Part shown: positions 54,193 to 63,439 of the stretch, one piece after another
Numbering within the stretch: position 1 is the stretch's first letter
Layout: every line of letters starts with the position of its first letter
Assembly (NCBI GenBank): GCA_036804505.1
Contig: DAIRSI010000002.1
Location: 62,001 to 126,000 of the forward strand
DNA length: 64,000 nt
Direction of reading: 5' to 3'
Source: Phocaeicola_A sp036804505
GTDB taxonomy: Bacteria > Bacteroidota > Bacteroidia > Bacteroidales > Bacteroidaceae
The notes under the pieces: model-generated
What the model saw: only the letters and a program-made list of their open reading frames with translations
What the model was told of the DNA's origin: nothing
The model's database searches: none
Made by a program: the position numbers and the translations under genes

Positions 54193-54909
54193 ATGATAAA
54201 ACTCATTAACATCAACAAGACCTACAACAACGGCGCCCCTCTTCATGTCCTGAAAGGAATAAACCTTGATATAGCAAAAGGTGAATTCGTATCCATCATG
54301 GGTTCTTCCGGTTCCGGAAAATCCACCTTACTTAATATACTGGGGATTCTGGACAACTATGATACCGGCGAATATTACCTGAACGATATTCTCATCAAAG
54401 GAATCAGCGAACGAAAAGCCGCCGAATACAGAAACAGAATGATTGGATTTATCTTCCAGTCATTCAATCTGATCAACTTCAAGAATGCCATGGAAAATGT
54501 AGCCCTGCCCCTCTTCTATCAAGGAGTAAGCAGGAAGAAACGCAATATCATTGCCATGGAATATCTGGATAAACTCGGTCTGAAAGATTGGGCCACACAC
54601 ATGCCCAACGAAATGAGTGGAGGACAAAAACAGCGTGTTGCCATAGCCAGAGCCTTGATTACCCAACCACAGATTATCCTTGCCGACGAACCGACCGGGG
54701 CTCTCGACAGCAAGACATCCGTAGAAGTAATGGAGATACTGAAAGACTTGCACCAGCAAGGCATGACTATAGTAGTGGTTACCCATGAGAGCGGTGTGGC
54801 CAACGAAACAGACAAGATTATCCACATCAAAGATGGCATCATCGGCAAGATTGAAATAAACAAAGATCACCATGCCTCTCCTTTCGGTATCGACGGCATT
54901 ATGAAATAA
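54193..54909 (+). CDS. ABC transporter ATP-binding protein (MacB/LolD type)
   Basis: A 238-residue ATPase with Walker A GSSGSGKST (residues 37-45), Q-loop IFQSFNLINF, signature MSGGQKQRVAIARAL, Walker B IILADEPTGALDS and switch His in VVTHESG. Sequence type places it with the MacB/LolD branch that powers mechanotransmission rather than substrate passage through the membrane. It stands alone rather than fused to its permease. First gene of an operon with two permeases, an adaptor and a TolC-like channel. Confidence 0.96.
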   Translation: MIKLININKTYNNGAPLHVLKGINLDIAKGEFVSIMGSSGSGKSTLLNILGILDNYDTGEYYLNDILIKGISERKAAEYRNRMIGFIFQSFNLINFKNAMENVALPLFYQGVSRKKRNIIAMEYLDKLGLKDWATHMPNEMSGGQKQRVAIARALITQPQIILADEPTGALDSKTSVEVMEILKDLHQQGMTIVVVTHESGVANETDKIIHIKDGIIGKIEINKDHHASPFGIDGIMK

Positions 54910-54925
54910 TCAAGAGAAAATAGTT

Positions 54926-56179
54926 ATGATCGACCTCTGGCAAGAAATATACAGTACAATCAAACGCAATAAATTGCGCACTTTCCTCACAGGGTTCTCT
55001 GTGGCATGGGGAATTTTCATTCTCATCGTGCTATTGGGAGCAGGCAACGGCCTCATCCATGCGATGGAAAAGAACATGGAAGGAACCACACTCAACATCA
55101 TGCGCATTTATCCCGGAACCACAGCCAAAGCCTACAAGGGACTGAAAGAAGGGCGCGACATCGACCTTCATAATCCAGATATAGAACGCCTGAATGATAA
55201 TTTCAGCAAGAACATCATTCAGTCCGGTGCAACGGTATCTCAAAACGGGGTCACTGTAAATCGCGGCCCCGAATATACGCAAGTCAGCTTTTACGGTGTA
55301 TATCCGCTCTTTGGGAAAGTCCAGCGTATAGATTTGATAAAAGGACGTTTCATAGATGACGCCGACATTCAATCGAACAAGAAAAACATTGTCCTCAATA
55401 GCAAAACCGTAAAAATTCTTTTTGAGAAAATTGACCCATTGGGCCAATATATAAAAGCCAACGGAGAAATGTATAAAGTGGTAGGTGTGTACAAAGATCG
55501 TAATGACGGAGAAAACAGTCGGGTCTACATTCCGTTCACCACCTTGCAGCTGCTATATAATAAAGGCGACACCATCAGCAATATTTCTTTCACCACAAAA
55601 GGACTTGATACAAAAGCTCAAAGTAACGACTTCGAGAAGAAATACCGAAAGATGATGAGTGCAAGCCACCATTTTGATCCCTTGGATGATTCGGCCATCT
55701 GGATTTGGAACCGTATGGAAGATTACCTGCAACAACAACAAGGCAATAATATTTTAAAAACGGCCATCTGGATTATCGGTATCTTCACCCTCCTCAGCGG
55801 AATCGTCGGAGTGAGCAACATCATGCTCATCACGGTTCGCGAACGTACCCGTGAATTCGGAATCCGGAAAGCATTGGGCGCAAAACCGGGGTCAATTCTC
55901 CGACTCATTATATTCGAAAGCATCAGCATTACCGCTCTTTTCGGTTACATCGGAATGATTGCAGGCATCGCTGTAACTGAATACATGAGTTATATGGTCG
56001 GTAACAAAACGATGGATGTGGGAGTGGCATCGGCCACAGTTTTCCTAAACCCTACGGTTGATATAAGTGTAGCCGTGGAAGCTACCATAGCATTAATCAT
56101 AGCCGGAACATTGGCCGGTTTCTTCCCGGCACGCAAGGCTACGAAGATTCGTCCGATTGAAGCATTAAGAGCAGAATAG
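54926..56179 (+). CDS. ABC transporter permease, MacB/FtsX type (first)
   Basis: A 417-residue permease with one N-terminal helix (LTGFSVAWGIFILIVLLGAGNG), a MacB-like periplasmic domain of about 230 residues, and three C-terminal helices of the FtsX domain (IWIIGIFTLLSGIVGVSNIML, then RTREFGIRKALGAKPGSILRLI, then the last pair ending FFPARKATKIRPIEALRAE). It follows the ATPase by 16 bases and precedes its paralogue by 3. The two permeases probably form a heterodimer around the ATPase pair. Confidence 0.94.
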   Translation: MIDLWQEIYSTIKRNKLRTFLTGFSVAWGIFILIVLLGAGNGLIHAMEKNMEGTTLNIMRIYPGTTAKAYKGLKEGRDIDLHNPDIERLNDNFSKNIIQSGATVSQNGVTVNRGPEYTQVSFYGVYPLFGKVQRIDLIKGRFIDDADIQSNKKNIVLNSKTVKILFEKIDPLGQYIKANGEMYKVVGVYKDRNDGENSRVYIPFTTLQLLYNKGDTISNISFTTKGLDTKAQSNDFEKKYRKMMSASHHFDPLDDSAIWIWNRMEDYLQQQQGNNILKTAIWIIGIFTLLSGIVGVSNIMLITVRERTREFGIRKALGAKPGSILRLIIFESISITALFGYIGMIAGIAVTEYMSYMVGNKTMDVGVASATVFLNPTVDISVAVEATIALIIAGTLAGFFPARKATKIRPIEALRAE

Positions 56180-56182
56180 AAT

Positions 56183-57430
56183 ATGAAACTGGATTTAGAT
56201 ACATGGAGTGAAATTCTCCTTACAATAACAAGAAACAAGACTCGAAGTCTGCTTACTGCATTCGGAGTGTTTTGGGGTATTTTCATGCTGATAGCATTGA
56301 TTGGAGGCGGAAAAGGACTTCAACAGATAATGTCGCAAAACTTTGCAGGCTTTGCTACCAATTCGGCATTCATATTTGCACAGCCAACGGGCAAGGCCTA
56401 CAAGGGTTTTTCCAAAGGCCGCCAATGGAATATGGAACTTTCGGACGTTGAACTGATCAAATCAAAAGTGAAGGGTGTATCCTTCGCAACGCCCAACAAC
56501 TCATCGTGGGGACTGAAAGCCATTTACCAAGACAAGCAGGGCAGTTTCACTGTCAAAGGACTCTACCCCGAATACGACCGGGTAGAATCCCAGAAAATTG
56601 CCAGCGGAAGATACATCAATGATGTAGATGTTGAAAATCAGCGTAAAGTATGCGTCATTGGAAAGCGTGTGAAAGAAAAGCTTTTTGCCAACGGAGTGGA
56701 GCCATGCGGCAAGTATATCAGTATAGACGGTACTTATTACTGTGTTGTAGGAGTTTCTTCTTCGGAAGGTAACATCAGTATAAACGGACAGGCTTCGGAA
56801 AGCATTACCATACCATTTTCCACTTATCAGAAGATATACAACAGAGGAAACCAGGTAGATTTGATTTGTGTGTTGGCAAAGTCCGGCTACAAAATCACAG
56901 ACATTCAGACCCAGCTGGAGAAAGTCATCAAAGAAAAGCATCTCATTTCTCCGGAAGATAAGGAGGCTGTACAATTATTCAATGCCGATGCCATGTTTTC
57001 CATGATTGACAGTTTGTTCACGGGAATCCGAATCTTGGTTTGGCTGGTTGGTCTGGGCACACTGCTCGCCGGAATCATCGGAGTGAGCAACATCATGATG
57101 GTCACGGTTCGCGAACGAACGATCGAAATAGGAATACGCCGTGCTATCGGTGCACAACCGCGCGACATTCTGGAACAGATATTGGCAGAAAGTATCGTCC
57201 TTACCTTGGTTGCCGGATTAGCCGGTATTTGTTTTGCGGTACTTGTGCTGCAAGTGCTCGAAGTGGGAGTCAATGCCGGCGGTACATTTACCGGCATCCA
57301 GTTTCAGGTGTCCTTCGGACTGGCTATAGGTGTTGCCATACTCCTTCTCTCTTTGGGAGTCGTTGCAGGTTTCGCACCTGCCTATCGAGCCTTGGCCATT
57401 AAACCGATAGACGCAATCAGAGATGAATAA
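56183..57430 (+). CDS. ABC transporter permease, MacB/FtsX type (second)
   Basis: A 415-residue paralogue of the preceding permease with the same helix plan: N-terminal helix (LTAFGVFWGIFMLIALIGGGKG), periplasmic MacB-like domain, FtsX helices (LGTLLAGIIGVSNIMMVTV, the RTIEIGIRRAIGAQPRDIL coupling segment) and the end FAPAYRALAIKPIDAIRDE. The coupling segment differs from the first copy only slightly. It is co-transcribed with ATPase, adaptor and TolC-like channel, which fits a MacAB-TolC-like exporter of an unknown peptide, antibiotic or lipid. Confidence 0.94.
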   Translation: MKLDLDTWSEILLTITRNKTRSLLTAFGVFWGIFMLIALIGGGKGLQQIMSQNFAGFATNSAFIFAQPTGKAYKGFSKGRQWNMELSDVELIKSKVKGVSFATPNNSSWGLKAIYQDKQGSFTVKGLYPEYDRVESQKIASGRYINDVDVENQRKVCVIGKRVKEKLFANGVEPCGKYISIDGTYYCVVGVSSSEGNISINGQASESITIPFSTYQKIYNRGNQVDLICVLAKSGYKITDIQTQLEKVIKEKHLISPEDKEAVQLFNADAMFSMIDSLFTGIRILVWLVGLGTLLAGIIGVSNIMMVTVRERTIEIGIRRAIGAQPRDILEQILAESIVLTLVAGLAGICFAVLVLQVLEVGVNAGGTFTGIQFQVSFGLAIGVAILLLSLGVVAGFAPAYRALAIKPIDAIRDE

Positions 57431-57460
57431 ACAAAAGAAACAAATAAAAAACATACAAAT

Positions 57461-58588
57461 ATGAACAAGTATTTTAAAATCGCACTTTTTGTAGTGATCG
57501 GGTTTATTTTCCTGGGAACTTTCGCATTCCTGTACACAAAATCAAAACCCAAAGTATCCGTATATCAAACGGCAAAAGCGACAATCTCTGATCTGGAGAA
57601 AAGTACTGTAGCGACAGGGACCATTGTACCCCGTGACCAGATTCTCATCAAACCGCAGATATCCGGTATCATCAGCGATATATACAAACATGCCGGTGAA
57701 AGCGTGAAGAAAGGCGAAATCATTGCAAAGGTAAGGGTTATACCCGATTTGGGATCACTCAACGCAGCCGAGAACAGAGTAAGACTGGCGGAATTGAATC
57801 AAAAGCAATACCAAAAGGATTTCGAGCGCATGCAGAAACTGTATGAAGACAAACTTATCAGCAGAGAAGAATTTGAAAAGAGCCAGCTCACATACAAAAC
57901 GTCTATCGAGGAAATTCAAACTGCCAAAGACGCTTTGCAGATTGTGAAAGAAGGCATCACCAAAAGCAGCGCATCATTCAGCAGCACCCTCATCCGTTCT
58001 ACAATTGACGGATTGATTCTCGACATTCCTATCAAAAAAGGTAACTCTGTCATTATGAGTAATACATTCAATGACGGAACGACAATCGCCACTGTCGCCG
58101 ATATGAATGACTTGATTTTCGACGGAAACATTGATGAAACAGAAGTCGGCCTGCTTGTAGAAGGTATGCCTCTTACACTTACAATCGGAGCTTTGCAGAA
58201 TCTAACGTTCGATGCTTCCCTGGAATATATTTCCCCTCAAGCCACCAAGCAAAACGGAGCCAGCCAATTCGAGATTAAAGCTGCAGTGAAAGCCAAGAAT
58301 TCACATATCCGCTCCGGCTATTCGGCCAATGCCAAGATTGTCTTGGAGAAAGCAGAACACGTAATCATCATTCCTGAAGGCAGCATTGAGTTTTCCGGAA
58401 AAGAAGCAAATGTCTATGTTCTGACAAGCAAGGACGGAGTTGTTCCCCAGACTTTCCGCAAACAAAAGGTAACAACGGGGCTGAGCGACGGTATAAATAT
58501 TGAAATCAAATCGGGTTTGAAAGTCGGTGACAAAGTAAGAGGTGAAATTGTGCAGGACGACAACAGCAAATCTGACAATAACAAATAA
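57461..58588 (+). CDS. Periplasmic adaptor (MacA-like membrane fusion protein)
   Basis: A 375-residue adaptor with an N-terminal membrane anchor (IALFVVIGFIFLGTFAFLYT), a split lipoyl domain (TGTIVPRDQILIKPQISGIISDI, VKKGEIIAKV), a helical hairpin (about residues 105-170, NQKQYQKDFERMQKLYEDKLISREEFEKS), and barrel and membrane-proximal domains (IRSTIDGLILDIPIKKGNSV, IRSGYSANAKIVLEKAEHVIIIPEGSI). It should bridge the permeases and the TolC-like channel. The start of the next gene lies 7 bases after its stop. Confidence 0.94.
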   Translation: MNKYFKIALFVVIGFIFLGTFAFLYTKSKPKVSVYQTAKATISDLEKSTVATGTIVPRDQILIKPQISGIISDIYKHAGESVKKGEIIAKVRVIPDLGSLNAAENRVRLAELNQKQYQKDFERMQKLYEDKLISREEFEKSQLTYKTSIEEIQTAKDALQIVKEGITKSSASFSSTLIRSTIDGLILDIPIKKGNSVIMSNTFNDGTTIATVADMNDLIFDGNIDETEVGLLVEGMPLTLTIGALQNLTFDASLEYISPQATKQNGASQFEIKAAVKAKNSHIRSGYSANAKIVLEKAEHVIIIPEGSIEFSGKEANVYVLTSKDGVVPQTFRKQKVTTGLSDGINIEIKSGLKVGDKVRGEIVQDDNSKSDNNK

Positions 58589-58595
58589 TCCGTAT

Positions 58596-59918
58596 ATGAA
58601 AATGAAAAGAATACTGACAATAGCCCTTATCGGTGCTGTTACAGCCAATATGAACGCCCAATCCGGACTGACTTGGACTTTAAGGCAATGCATAGATTAT
58701 GCATTGACCAATAATGTCAAAATCAAACAAACGGAATTGACAACCAAGGAAAATGAAATAGAAGTGAATACCAATAAATGGGCCCGACTGCCAAACCTGA
58801 GCAGCAGTGCCAGTCAGAGTTGGAGCTGGGGACGTGCAGCATCTCCGGTAGATAACTCCTATGTTGACACTCACAATGCAAATACGAACTTCAGTATGAG
58901 CAGCAATGTTCCCATATTTACCGGATTTACGATTCCGAACAAGTACAAACTCTCTCAATTGCAACTGAAGGCGGCCTTGTCCGATTTACAGAAAGCCAAA
59001 GAGGACCTGTCGATTAATATAGCATCGGGGTACTTACAGGCTCTTCTCAACAAGGAATTATGGAACGTGGCAGAAGAACAAGTCGTATTGAGCCAGCAAC
59101 AACTGGACAGACTGTCACGTATGGAGGAACTTGGAAAAGCCTCTCCGGCCGAAGTAGCCGAAGCCCGTGCCAATCTTGAACAGAACAGACTCACCAGTGT
59201 GCAAAACGCCAACAGCTATAAACTGTCATTGCTCGACTTGAGCCAAATGATGGAGCTTCCCACTCCTGAAGGTTTTGAGATATTAAAACCGGACACCATG
59301 ATCTTCATGCAACTGACCCCTCCGGATGATATTTACCGGGTAGCAGCCGCAATGAAACCTGAAATACAAGCAGCTCAATACAGACTGGATGGGAGTGCGA
59401 TAAATGTAAAGCTGGCAAGAGCCGGCTATATGCCTCAGTTAAGTTTTGGAATGGGATTGGGTACTAATTACTATACTCTCACCGGTGTAAAAACGGACAA
59501 CTTCAGCAAACAGATAAAAAACAATCTGAACAAGTATATAGGATTCAACTTGAGCGTACCTATCTTCGACCGCTTCTCCACTCGAAACAGTATAAGGACA
59601 GCCAAATTACAGCAACTGAACCTCTCACTGCAACTGGAGAACAGCAAAAAAACACTTTACAAGGAAATCCAGCAGGCGTGGTATAATGCAGTAGCATCCG
59701 AAAGCAAATACCAATCAAGCGAAACGGCTCTGGATGCAGCCAAAGCATCTTTTCAGCTGATGAAAGGAAAATATGAAAACGGGAAAGCCACTTCTGTGGA
59801 ATACAACGAAGCGCAACTCAAGTTGCGTAATGCCGAATCGAATCTTTTGCAAGCGAAATACGATTATCTCTTCAGAGGAAAAATCCTTGACTTTTACAAG
59901 GGTGAAAGGATTCAATAG
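58596..59918 (+). CDS. TolC-family outer-membrane efflux channel
   Basis: A 440-residue channel protein. The start MKMKRILTIALIGAVTANMNA at 58596 gives a signal peptide; the longer frame would overlap the adaptor gene. Two repeats of long helices (LTTKENEIEVNTNKWARLPN, ALSDLQKAKEDLSINIASGYLQALL, RMEELGKASPAEVAEARANLEQNR, and later ALDAAKASFQLMKGKYENGKATSVEYNEAQ) show the TolC duplicated plan, with the family phrase LSVPIFDRFSTRNSIRTAKLQ. Last gene of the exporter operon, ended by a strong terminator. Confidence 0.94.
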   Translation: MKMKRILTIALIGAVTANMNAQSGLTWTLRQCIDYALTNNVKIKQTELTTKENEIEVNTNKWARLPNLSSSASQSWSWGRAASPVDNSYVDTHNANTNFSMSSNVPIFTGFTIPNKYKLSQLQLKAALSDLQKAKEDLSINIASGYLQALLNKELWNVAEEQVVLSQQQLDRLSRMEELGKASPAEVAEARANLEQNRLTSVQNANSYKLSLLDLSQMMELPTPEGFEILKPDTMIFMQLTPPDDIYRVAAAMKPEIQAAQYRLDGSAINVKLARAGYMPQLSFGMGLGTNYYTLTGVKTDNFSKQIKNNLNKYIGFNLSVPIFDRFSTRNSIRTAKLQQLNLSLQLENSKKTLYKEIQQAWYNAVASESKYQSSETALDAAKASFQLMKGKYENGKATSVEYNEAQLKLRNAESNLLQAKYDYLFRGKILDFYKGERIQ

Positions 59919-59936
59919 TTTTTTTATTTACATTGC

Positions 59937-59980
59937 AAAACGGTTGGCTTCGATTTATTCGGGCCAGCCGTTTTATTTTG
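59937..59980. terminator. Bidirectional terminator between TolC and the small basic gene
   Basis: AAAACGGTTGGC (59937-59948) and GCCAGCCGTTTT (59963-59974) pair over 12 bp with one G-U. T-rich runs flank it on both strands, so it can stop transcription from both converging operons. Confidence 0.85.
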
Positions 59981-60167
59981 ATTTATGGCGATTGGCACGT
60001 TTAATGCGATATCCTTCCTTCATTTTGGCAGAACCCGAACCATGCGCCCCGGTTATATAAGCTTTTTTCTTTGCTTTCGTCTTTAGCTTGCCGTCCTTTG
60101 ATTGTTTTGACTGATCCTTGCCTTTAAAGACGATTCCTTCCGTCATTATTTTTTCTATATCTTCCAT
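59973..60167 (-). CDS. Small Lys-rich basic protein, unknown function
   Basis: A 64-residue product starting MEDIEKIMTEGIVFKGKDQ, with a very basic second half (KLKTKAKKKAYITGAHGSG, YRIKRANRHKSK). I do not recognise it. No membrane segment. It sits 13 bases after the pgeF stop on the same strand and ends inside the shared terminator, so it is probably the last gene of the hpt-adk-obgE-pgeF run. The charge suggests nucleic-acid or ribosome contact, which is inference only. An upstream in-frame ATG (60221) would overlap pgeF. Confidence 0.6.
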   Translation of the reverse strand: MEDIEKIMTEGIVFKGKDQSKQSKDGKLKTKAKKKAYITGAHGSGSAKMKEGYRIKRANRHKSK

Positions 60168-60180
60168 GGTGTTGTTTTTT

Positions 60181-60990
60181 TTATGAATGTTGAAGCAAAA
60201 TGCCATTGAGTATGCGACCACTGTCTATTCCCATTCTGCGGGCTGAAAAGTAATCTTCGTATTTGTCATACGTGCAGACCCCAAGAATATCAATATTTTG
60301 GGCAAGAACTCCGCGAGACAATAGTTGCAAACGATTTGCCTGCCACAAGTCTATATGCCATTTATCTTCTGCAAGTCCGTGCATGGACGGAAATCTGCGA
60401 GCAATAAAAGGCATTGGGAAATTTGCCTTGTCGAACGCCTCGTAAACTTCATCCCCCACCTCGAAATTATCAAAAGAAATGCTTGGTCCGATAGCTGCAT
60501 GAATATCTTTTCCCTCCGTACCGAATTCCTCTGACATTCTGTCGATAGCATGACTGACTATGCACTTTTGAGTTCCACGCCATCCGGCATGGATGGCAGC
60601 TATAGCTCTGTTCTTTTCATCAAAAAGCATTATAGGAACACAGTCGGCTGTTGAAACACAAAGACATAAGCCTTCTGCTTGAGTAATGATTGCATCCACT
60701 CCTTCCATCAGTTCTGCCCGTTCCTTGTCTTCCATCTGAAGAATACTTTCATTTACAGAAAGCACATTGGAACTATGAGTCTGATGAGGTATCACCAACT
60801 GATGAGTCTTTATTCCTAATTGCCGGCAAAGAATCTCGCGGTTTTCGTAAACATGCGAGACTTCATCACCACAATACATATTACAATTGGATGATGCATA
60901 GTTTCCTTCACTGCATCCTCCATGGCGTGTCGTTGAAAAACATGTGACAGAAGGCAAGGAATGTCGGAAAAGTGGAGTCAGGACAATCAT
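60181..60990 (-). CDS. pgeF: Purine nucleoside phosphorylase / polyphenol oxidase-type YfiH-LACC1 protein
   Basis: A 269-residue member of the YfiH/PgeF/LACC1 family. Older names call it a laccase; characterised members act as purine nucleoside phosphorylases or correct peptidoglycan precursors. The family metal and active-site residues are visible: PHQTHSSNV, TADCVPIMLFD (Cys-His region), HAGWRGTQKCIVSHAI and the late GVCTYDKYEDYFSARR. It overlaps the obgE stop by four bases, so translation is coupled. Confidence 0.9.
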   Translation of the reverse strand: MIVLTPLFRHSLPSVTCFSTTRHGGCSEGNYASSNCNMYCGDEVSHVYENREILCRQLGIKTHQLVIPHQTHSSNVLSVNESILQMEDKERAELMEGVDAIITQAEGLCLCVSTADCVPIMLFDEKNRAIAAIHAGWRGTQKCIVSHAIDRMSEEFGTEGKDIHAAIGPSISFDNFEVGDEVYEAFDKANFPMPFIARRFPSMHGLAEDKWHIDLWQANRLQLLSRGVLAQNIDILGVCTYDKYEDYFSARRMGIDSGRILNGILLQHS

Positions 60991-62174
60991 TTCAGCGAAT
61001 CGTTATCCTCATCCTCTAAATCATCAAAATCTTCTTCCAGATCTTCCTCGTCGTCCATATCCTCGTATTCATATTCGAAGTCTTCATCCTCTCCCATGGC
61101 TTTCATCTCTGCCTGCAGGTTGTTGATATCCTTATTCTTATGAACCATATCTTTGAACGACACGGATTCCAATTTGTTGCTTTCATTGTTCAATTCAACC
61201 CAAAGAATATCCTTCAGCTGGGTAAGTCCGGAACCCGTCACAGCCGAAATAAACACATAAGGCAGATCCTTTGGCAACGTCGGCTCTATGAGATTGACAA
61301 GCTCGTCATCCAGCAAATCACTCTTCGTGATGGCAAGCACGCGCTGCTTGTCAAGCATTTCCGGATTGAACTTAGTCAGCTCGTTAAACAGAATGCTATA
61401 TTCTTTCGCTATATCATCAGCATCTCCCGGAATCATAAAAAGCAACAAAGAATTACGCTCTATATGACGAAGAAAACGCAATCCCAGACCTTTTCCTTCA
61501 CTGGCTCCCTCAATGATTCCCGGTATGTCGGCCATTACAAAAGACTGATTGTCCCGGTAAGAAACAATTCCAAGATTGGGTTCCAGCGTAGTGAACGGAT
61601 AGTTTGCAATTTTAGGCCTGGCTGCCGAAACGGCAGACAGCAAGGTCGATTTTCCGGCATTGGGGAAACCAACCAATCCTACATCTGCCAACAGTTTCAA
61701 TTCCAGAATGACCGTCATCTCCTGCATCGGCTCTCCGGGCTGTGCAAAGCGTGGAGCCTGACGTGTAGGAGTCTTGAAATTCCAATTGCCCAAACCGCCT
61801 CGCCCTCCTTTCAAGAGGATTTCTTCCTGCCCGTCTTCGGTTACATCACAAAGATATTCACCGGTCTCGGCATTATAAGCAACGGTTCCGCATGGCACTT
61901 CAATAATTTTGTCGGCACCGTCTTTTCCGGTACTTCTACTGTCCGAACCGTTGCCTCCCGATTTTGCAATGGCATGACGATCGTAGCGAAGATGAAGCAA
62001 AGTCCACAAATTACGGTTTCCCCGCAATATGATGTGTCCTCCGCGACCGCCATCACCGCCGTCGGGTCCTCCATTAGGAATGTATTTCACTCTGCGCATG
62101 TGGGCAGAGCCCCTGCCTCCCTTTCCGGAACGACAATAAATTTTCACATAATCAACGAAATTCGATTCGGCCAT
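60987..62174 (-). CDS. obgE: GTPase Obg/CgtA
   Basis: Ribosome-associated GTPase in 50S assembly and stress control. Glycine-rich OBG domain (about 1-160: VKIYCRSGKGGRGSAHMRRV, GGPDGGDGGRGGHIIL), then the G domain with G1 GFPNAGKST, G2/G3 (NYPFTTLEPNLG, ADIPGIIEGASEGKGLG) and G4 ITKSDLLDD. The C-terminus (about 350-395) is strikingly acidic, with runs of Glu and Asp, as in many Bacteroidetes Obg proteins. Located after adk by 12 bases and before pgeF. Confidence 0.97.
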   Translation of the reverse strand: MAESNFVDYVKIYCRSGKGGRGSAHMRRVKYIPNGGPDGGDGGRGGHIILRGNRNLWTLLHLRYDRHAIAKSGGNGSDSRSTGKDGADKIIEVPCGTVAYNAETGEYLCDVTEDGQEEILLKGGRGGLGNWNFKTPTRQAPRFAQPGEPMQEMTVILELKLLADVGLVGFPNAGKSTLLSAVSAARPKIANYPFTTLEPNLGIVSYRDNQSFVMADIPGIIEGASEGKGLGLRFLRHIERNSLLLFMIPGDADDIAKEYSILFNELTKFNPEMLDKQRVLAITKSDLLDDELVNLIEPTLPKDLPYVFISAVTGSGLTQLKDILWVELNNESNKLESVSFKDMVHKNKDINNLQAEMKAMGEDEDFEYEYEDMDDEEDLEEDFDDLEDEDNDSLK

Positions 62175-62186
62175 TCTCTATAATTA

Positions 62187-62759
62187 TTATTTTACTCCAT
62201 CAATTTGTGCACAGATATCATCGAATATATTGTCCATTGTACCCAATCCGTTGATATGTCTGTAACATCCTTCTTTCTTATACCAGTCGATGAGAGGAGC
62301 AGTCTGTGAATGATAAACGACGAGACGTTTCTTGATAGTCTCTTCATTATCATCGGCACGTCCGCTTTCCTTTCCGCGTTTAATAAGGCGGGTCATCAGT
62401 TCATCTTCAGGAACCTCAAGGTCCAGCATCACATTGATACTTGTCTTTCTTTCCTTCAGCATGGCTTTTAAAGCTTCTGCCTGAGCGATAGTACGTGGAA
62501 ATCCGTCAAATATTACACCCTTGCTGTTTTTGAATGAATCAAAAACACTTGCCAGAATATTTACCATAAGCTCATCAGGAATCAGCTGGCCCTGGTCGAT
62601 ATAACCCTTGGCCGTTTTCCCCAGCTCTGTACCATTCTTGATTTCAGCACGAAGAACATCACCAGTCGAAATATGATCCAAACCATATTTGCTTACAATT
62701 CGATCGCTTTGAGTTCCTTTACCGGAACCCGGAGCCCCAAAAATTACAATATTCAACAT
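62187..62759 (-). CDS. adk: Adenylate kinase (short type)
   Basis: A 190-residue kinase for AMP + ATP to 2 ADP. P-loop GAPGSGKGTQ (Lys14), AMP-binding segment HISTGDVLRAEI, FDGFPRTIAQAEAL and the short lid RLIKRGKESGRADDNEETIKKRL, with no zinc-binding Cys insert. Lies between hpt and obgE on the minus strand, with gaps of 26 and 12 bases, so a single transcript is likely. Confidence 0.97.
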   Translation of the reverse strand: MLNIVIFGAPGSGKGTQSDRIVSKYGLDHISTGDVLRAEIKNGTELGKTAKGYIDQGQLIPDELMVNILASVFDSFKNSKGVIFDGFPRTIAQAEALKAMLKERKTSINVMLDLEVPEDELMTRLIKRGKESGRADDNEETIKKRLVVYHSQTAPLIDWYKKEGCYRHINGLGTMDNIFDDICAQIDGVK

Positions 62760-62784
62760 TTTTTCTTATCTTATTTTAGTTGTA

Positions 62785-63321
62785 TTATTCTACCAAAGTA
62801 TAAATGTCCTTATAGTTGCGTCCCCATCCGTCATAATCCAAGCCATAACCGACAATGAAATCATTTGGAATGTGCATTGCAGCATATTCGATATTCAAAG
62901 GACATTGTAATTTATCAGGTTTAACCAGCAACGTAGCAATATGAATCTCTGCAGGTTCCTCCTTTTCCAGGTCTTCGATAAGGTTCTTCATGGTGAAACC
63001 TGTATCGACAATATCTTCCACAATAATCACCGTGCGGCCTTTGATTGAATCGGAAAGACCCAGCATTTTCTTTATTGTTCCGGTAGAGGAAGTGCCTTCA
63101 TACGATTGCAACCGTATGAAGGTAATCTCACACGGTATATCGATATTTTTAATCAAATCTGCAGCAAACATGAAAGCACCATTCAATACACCTAGGAACA
63201 AAGGATCTTTTCCCTTCATATCCTTATTTATTTTCTCAGCTACCCGCTTCACTTCTGCCTGAATTTTCTCTTCCGGAATAGAAACGGCGAAAACCTTGTC
63301 CTTAATACGAATTGAGTCCAT
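62785..63321 (-). CDS. hpt: Hypoxanthine phosphoribosyltransferase
   Basis: A 178-residue purine salvage enzyme. The start MDSIRIKDKVFAVSIP at 63321 is chosen because an upstream in-frame ATG (63369) lies beyond the predicted promoter. The PRPP loop is VIIVEDIVDTGFTMKNLI, the first loop is FLGVLNGAFMFAADLI, and the base-contacting end YAAMHIPNDFIVGYGLDYDGWGRNYKDI is intact. First gene of the minus-strand run hpt-adk-obgE-pgeF. Confidence 0.94.
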   Translation of the reverse strand: MDSIRIKDKVFAVSIPEEKIQAEVKRVAEKINKDMKGKDPLFLGVLNGAFMFAADLIKNIDIPCEITFIRLQSYEGTSSTGTIKKMLGLSDSIKGRTVIIVEDIVDTGFTMKNLIEDLEKEEPAEIHIATLLVKPDKLQCPLNIEYAAMHIPNDFIVGYGLDYDGWGRNYKDIYTLVE

Positions 63322-63349
63322 AAATCTCTTATATTTTTTAATATTGGCG

Positions 63350-63357
63350 CAAAAGTA
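63350..63357 (-). promoter_or_regulatory. Predicted -7 box of hpt
   Basis: Minus strand TACTTTTG matches TAnnTTTG. The predicted transcription start is near 63343, about 22 bases before the hpt ATG. No good -33 box is visible. Confidence 0.6.
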
Positions 63358-63380
63358 CAATTTTTTCATGAAAAAGGTCC

Positions 63381-63408
63381 TATCTTTGCCTATAAAATAC
63401 TAATTTTG
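63381..63408 (+). promoter_or_regulatory. Predicted promoter boxes of nnr
   Basis: Two exact TAnnTTTG words, TATCTTTG (63381-63388) and TAATTTTG (63401-63408), precede the epimerase/dehydratase gene. Either could be used; the -33 regions are T-rich but not exact. Confidence 0.5.
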
Positions 63409-63439
63409 GACATTATTTTTATACGATTAGAAAAGCATT

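Noticed and set aside
54003..54209. 68-codon plus-strand frame with one hydrophobic segment
   Set aside because: Contains the predicted -7 box of the ABC operon and overlaps the ATPase start; no ribosome-binding site or homologous feel.
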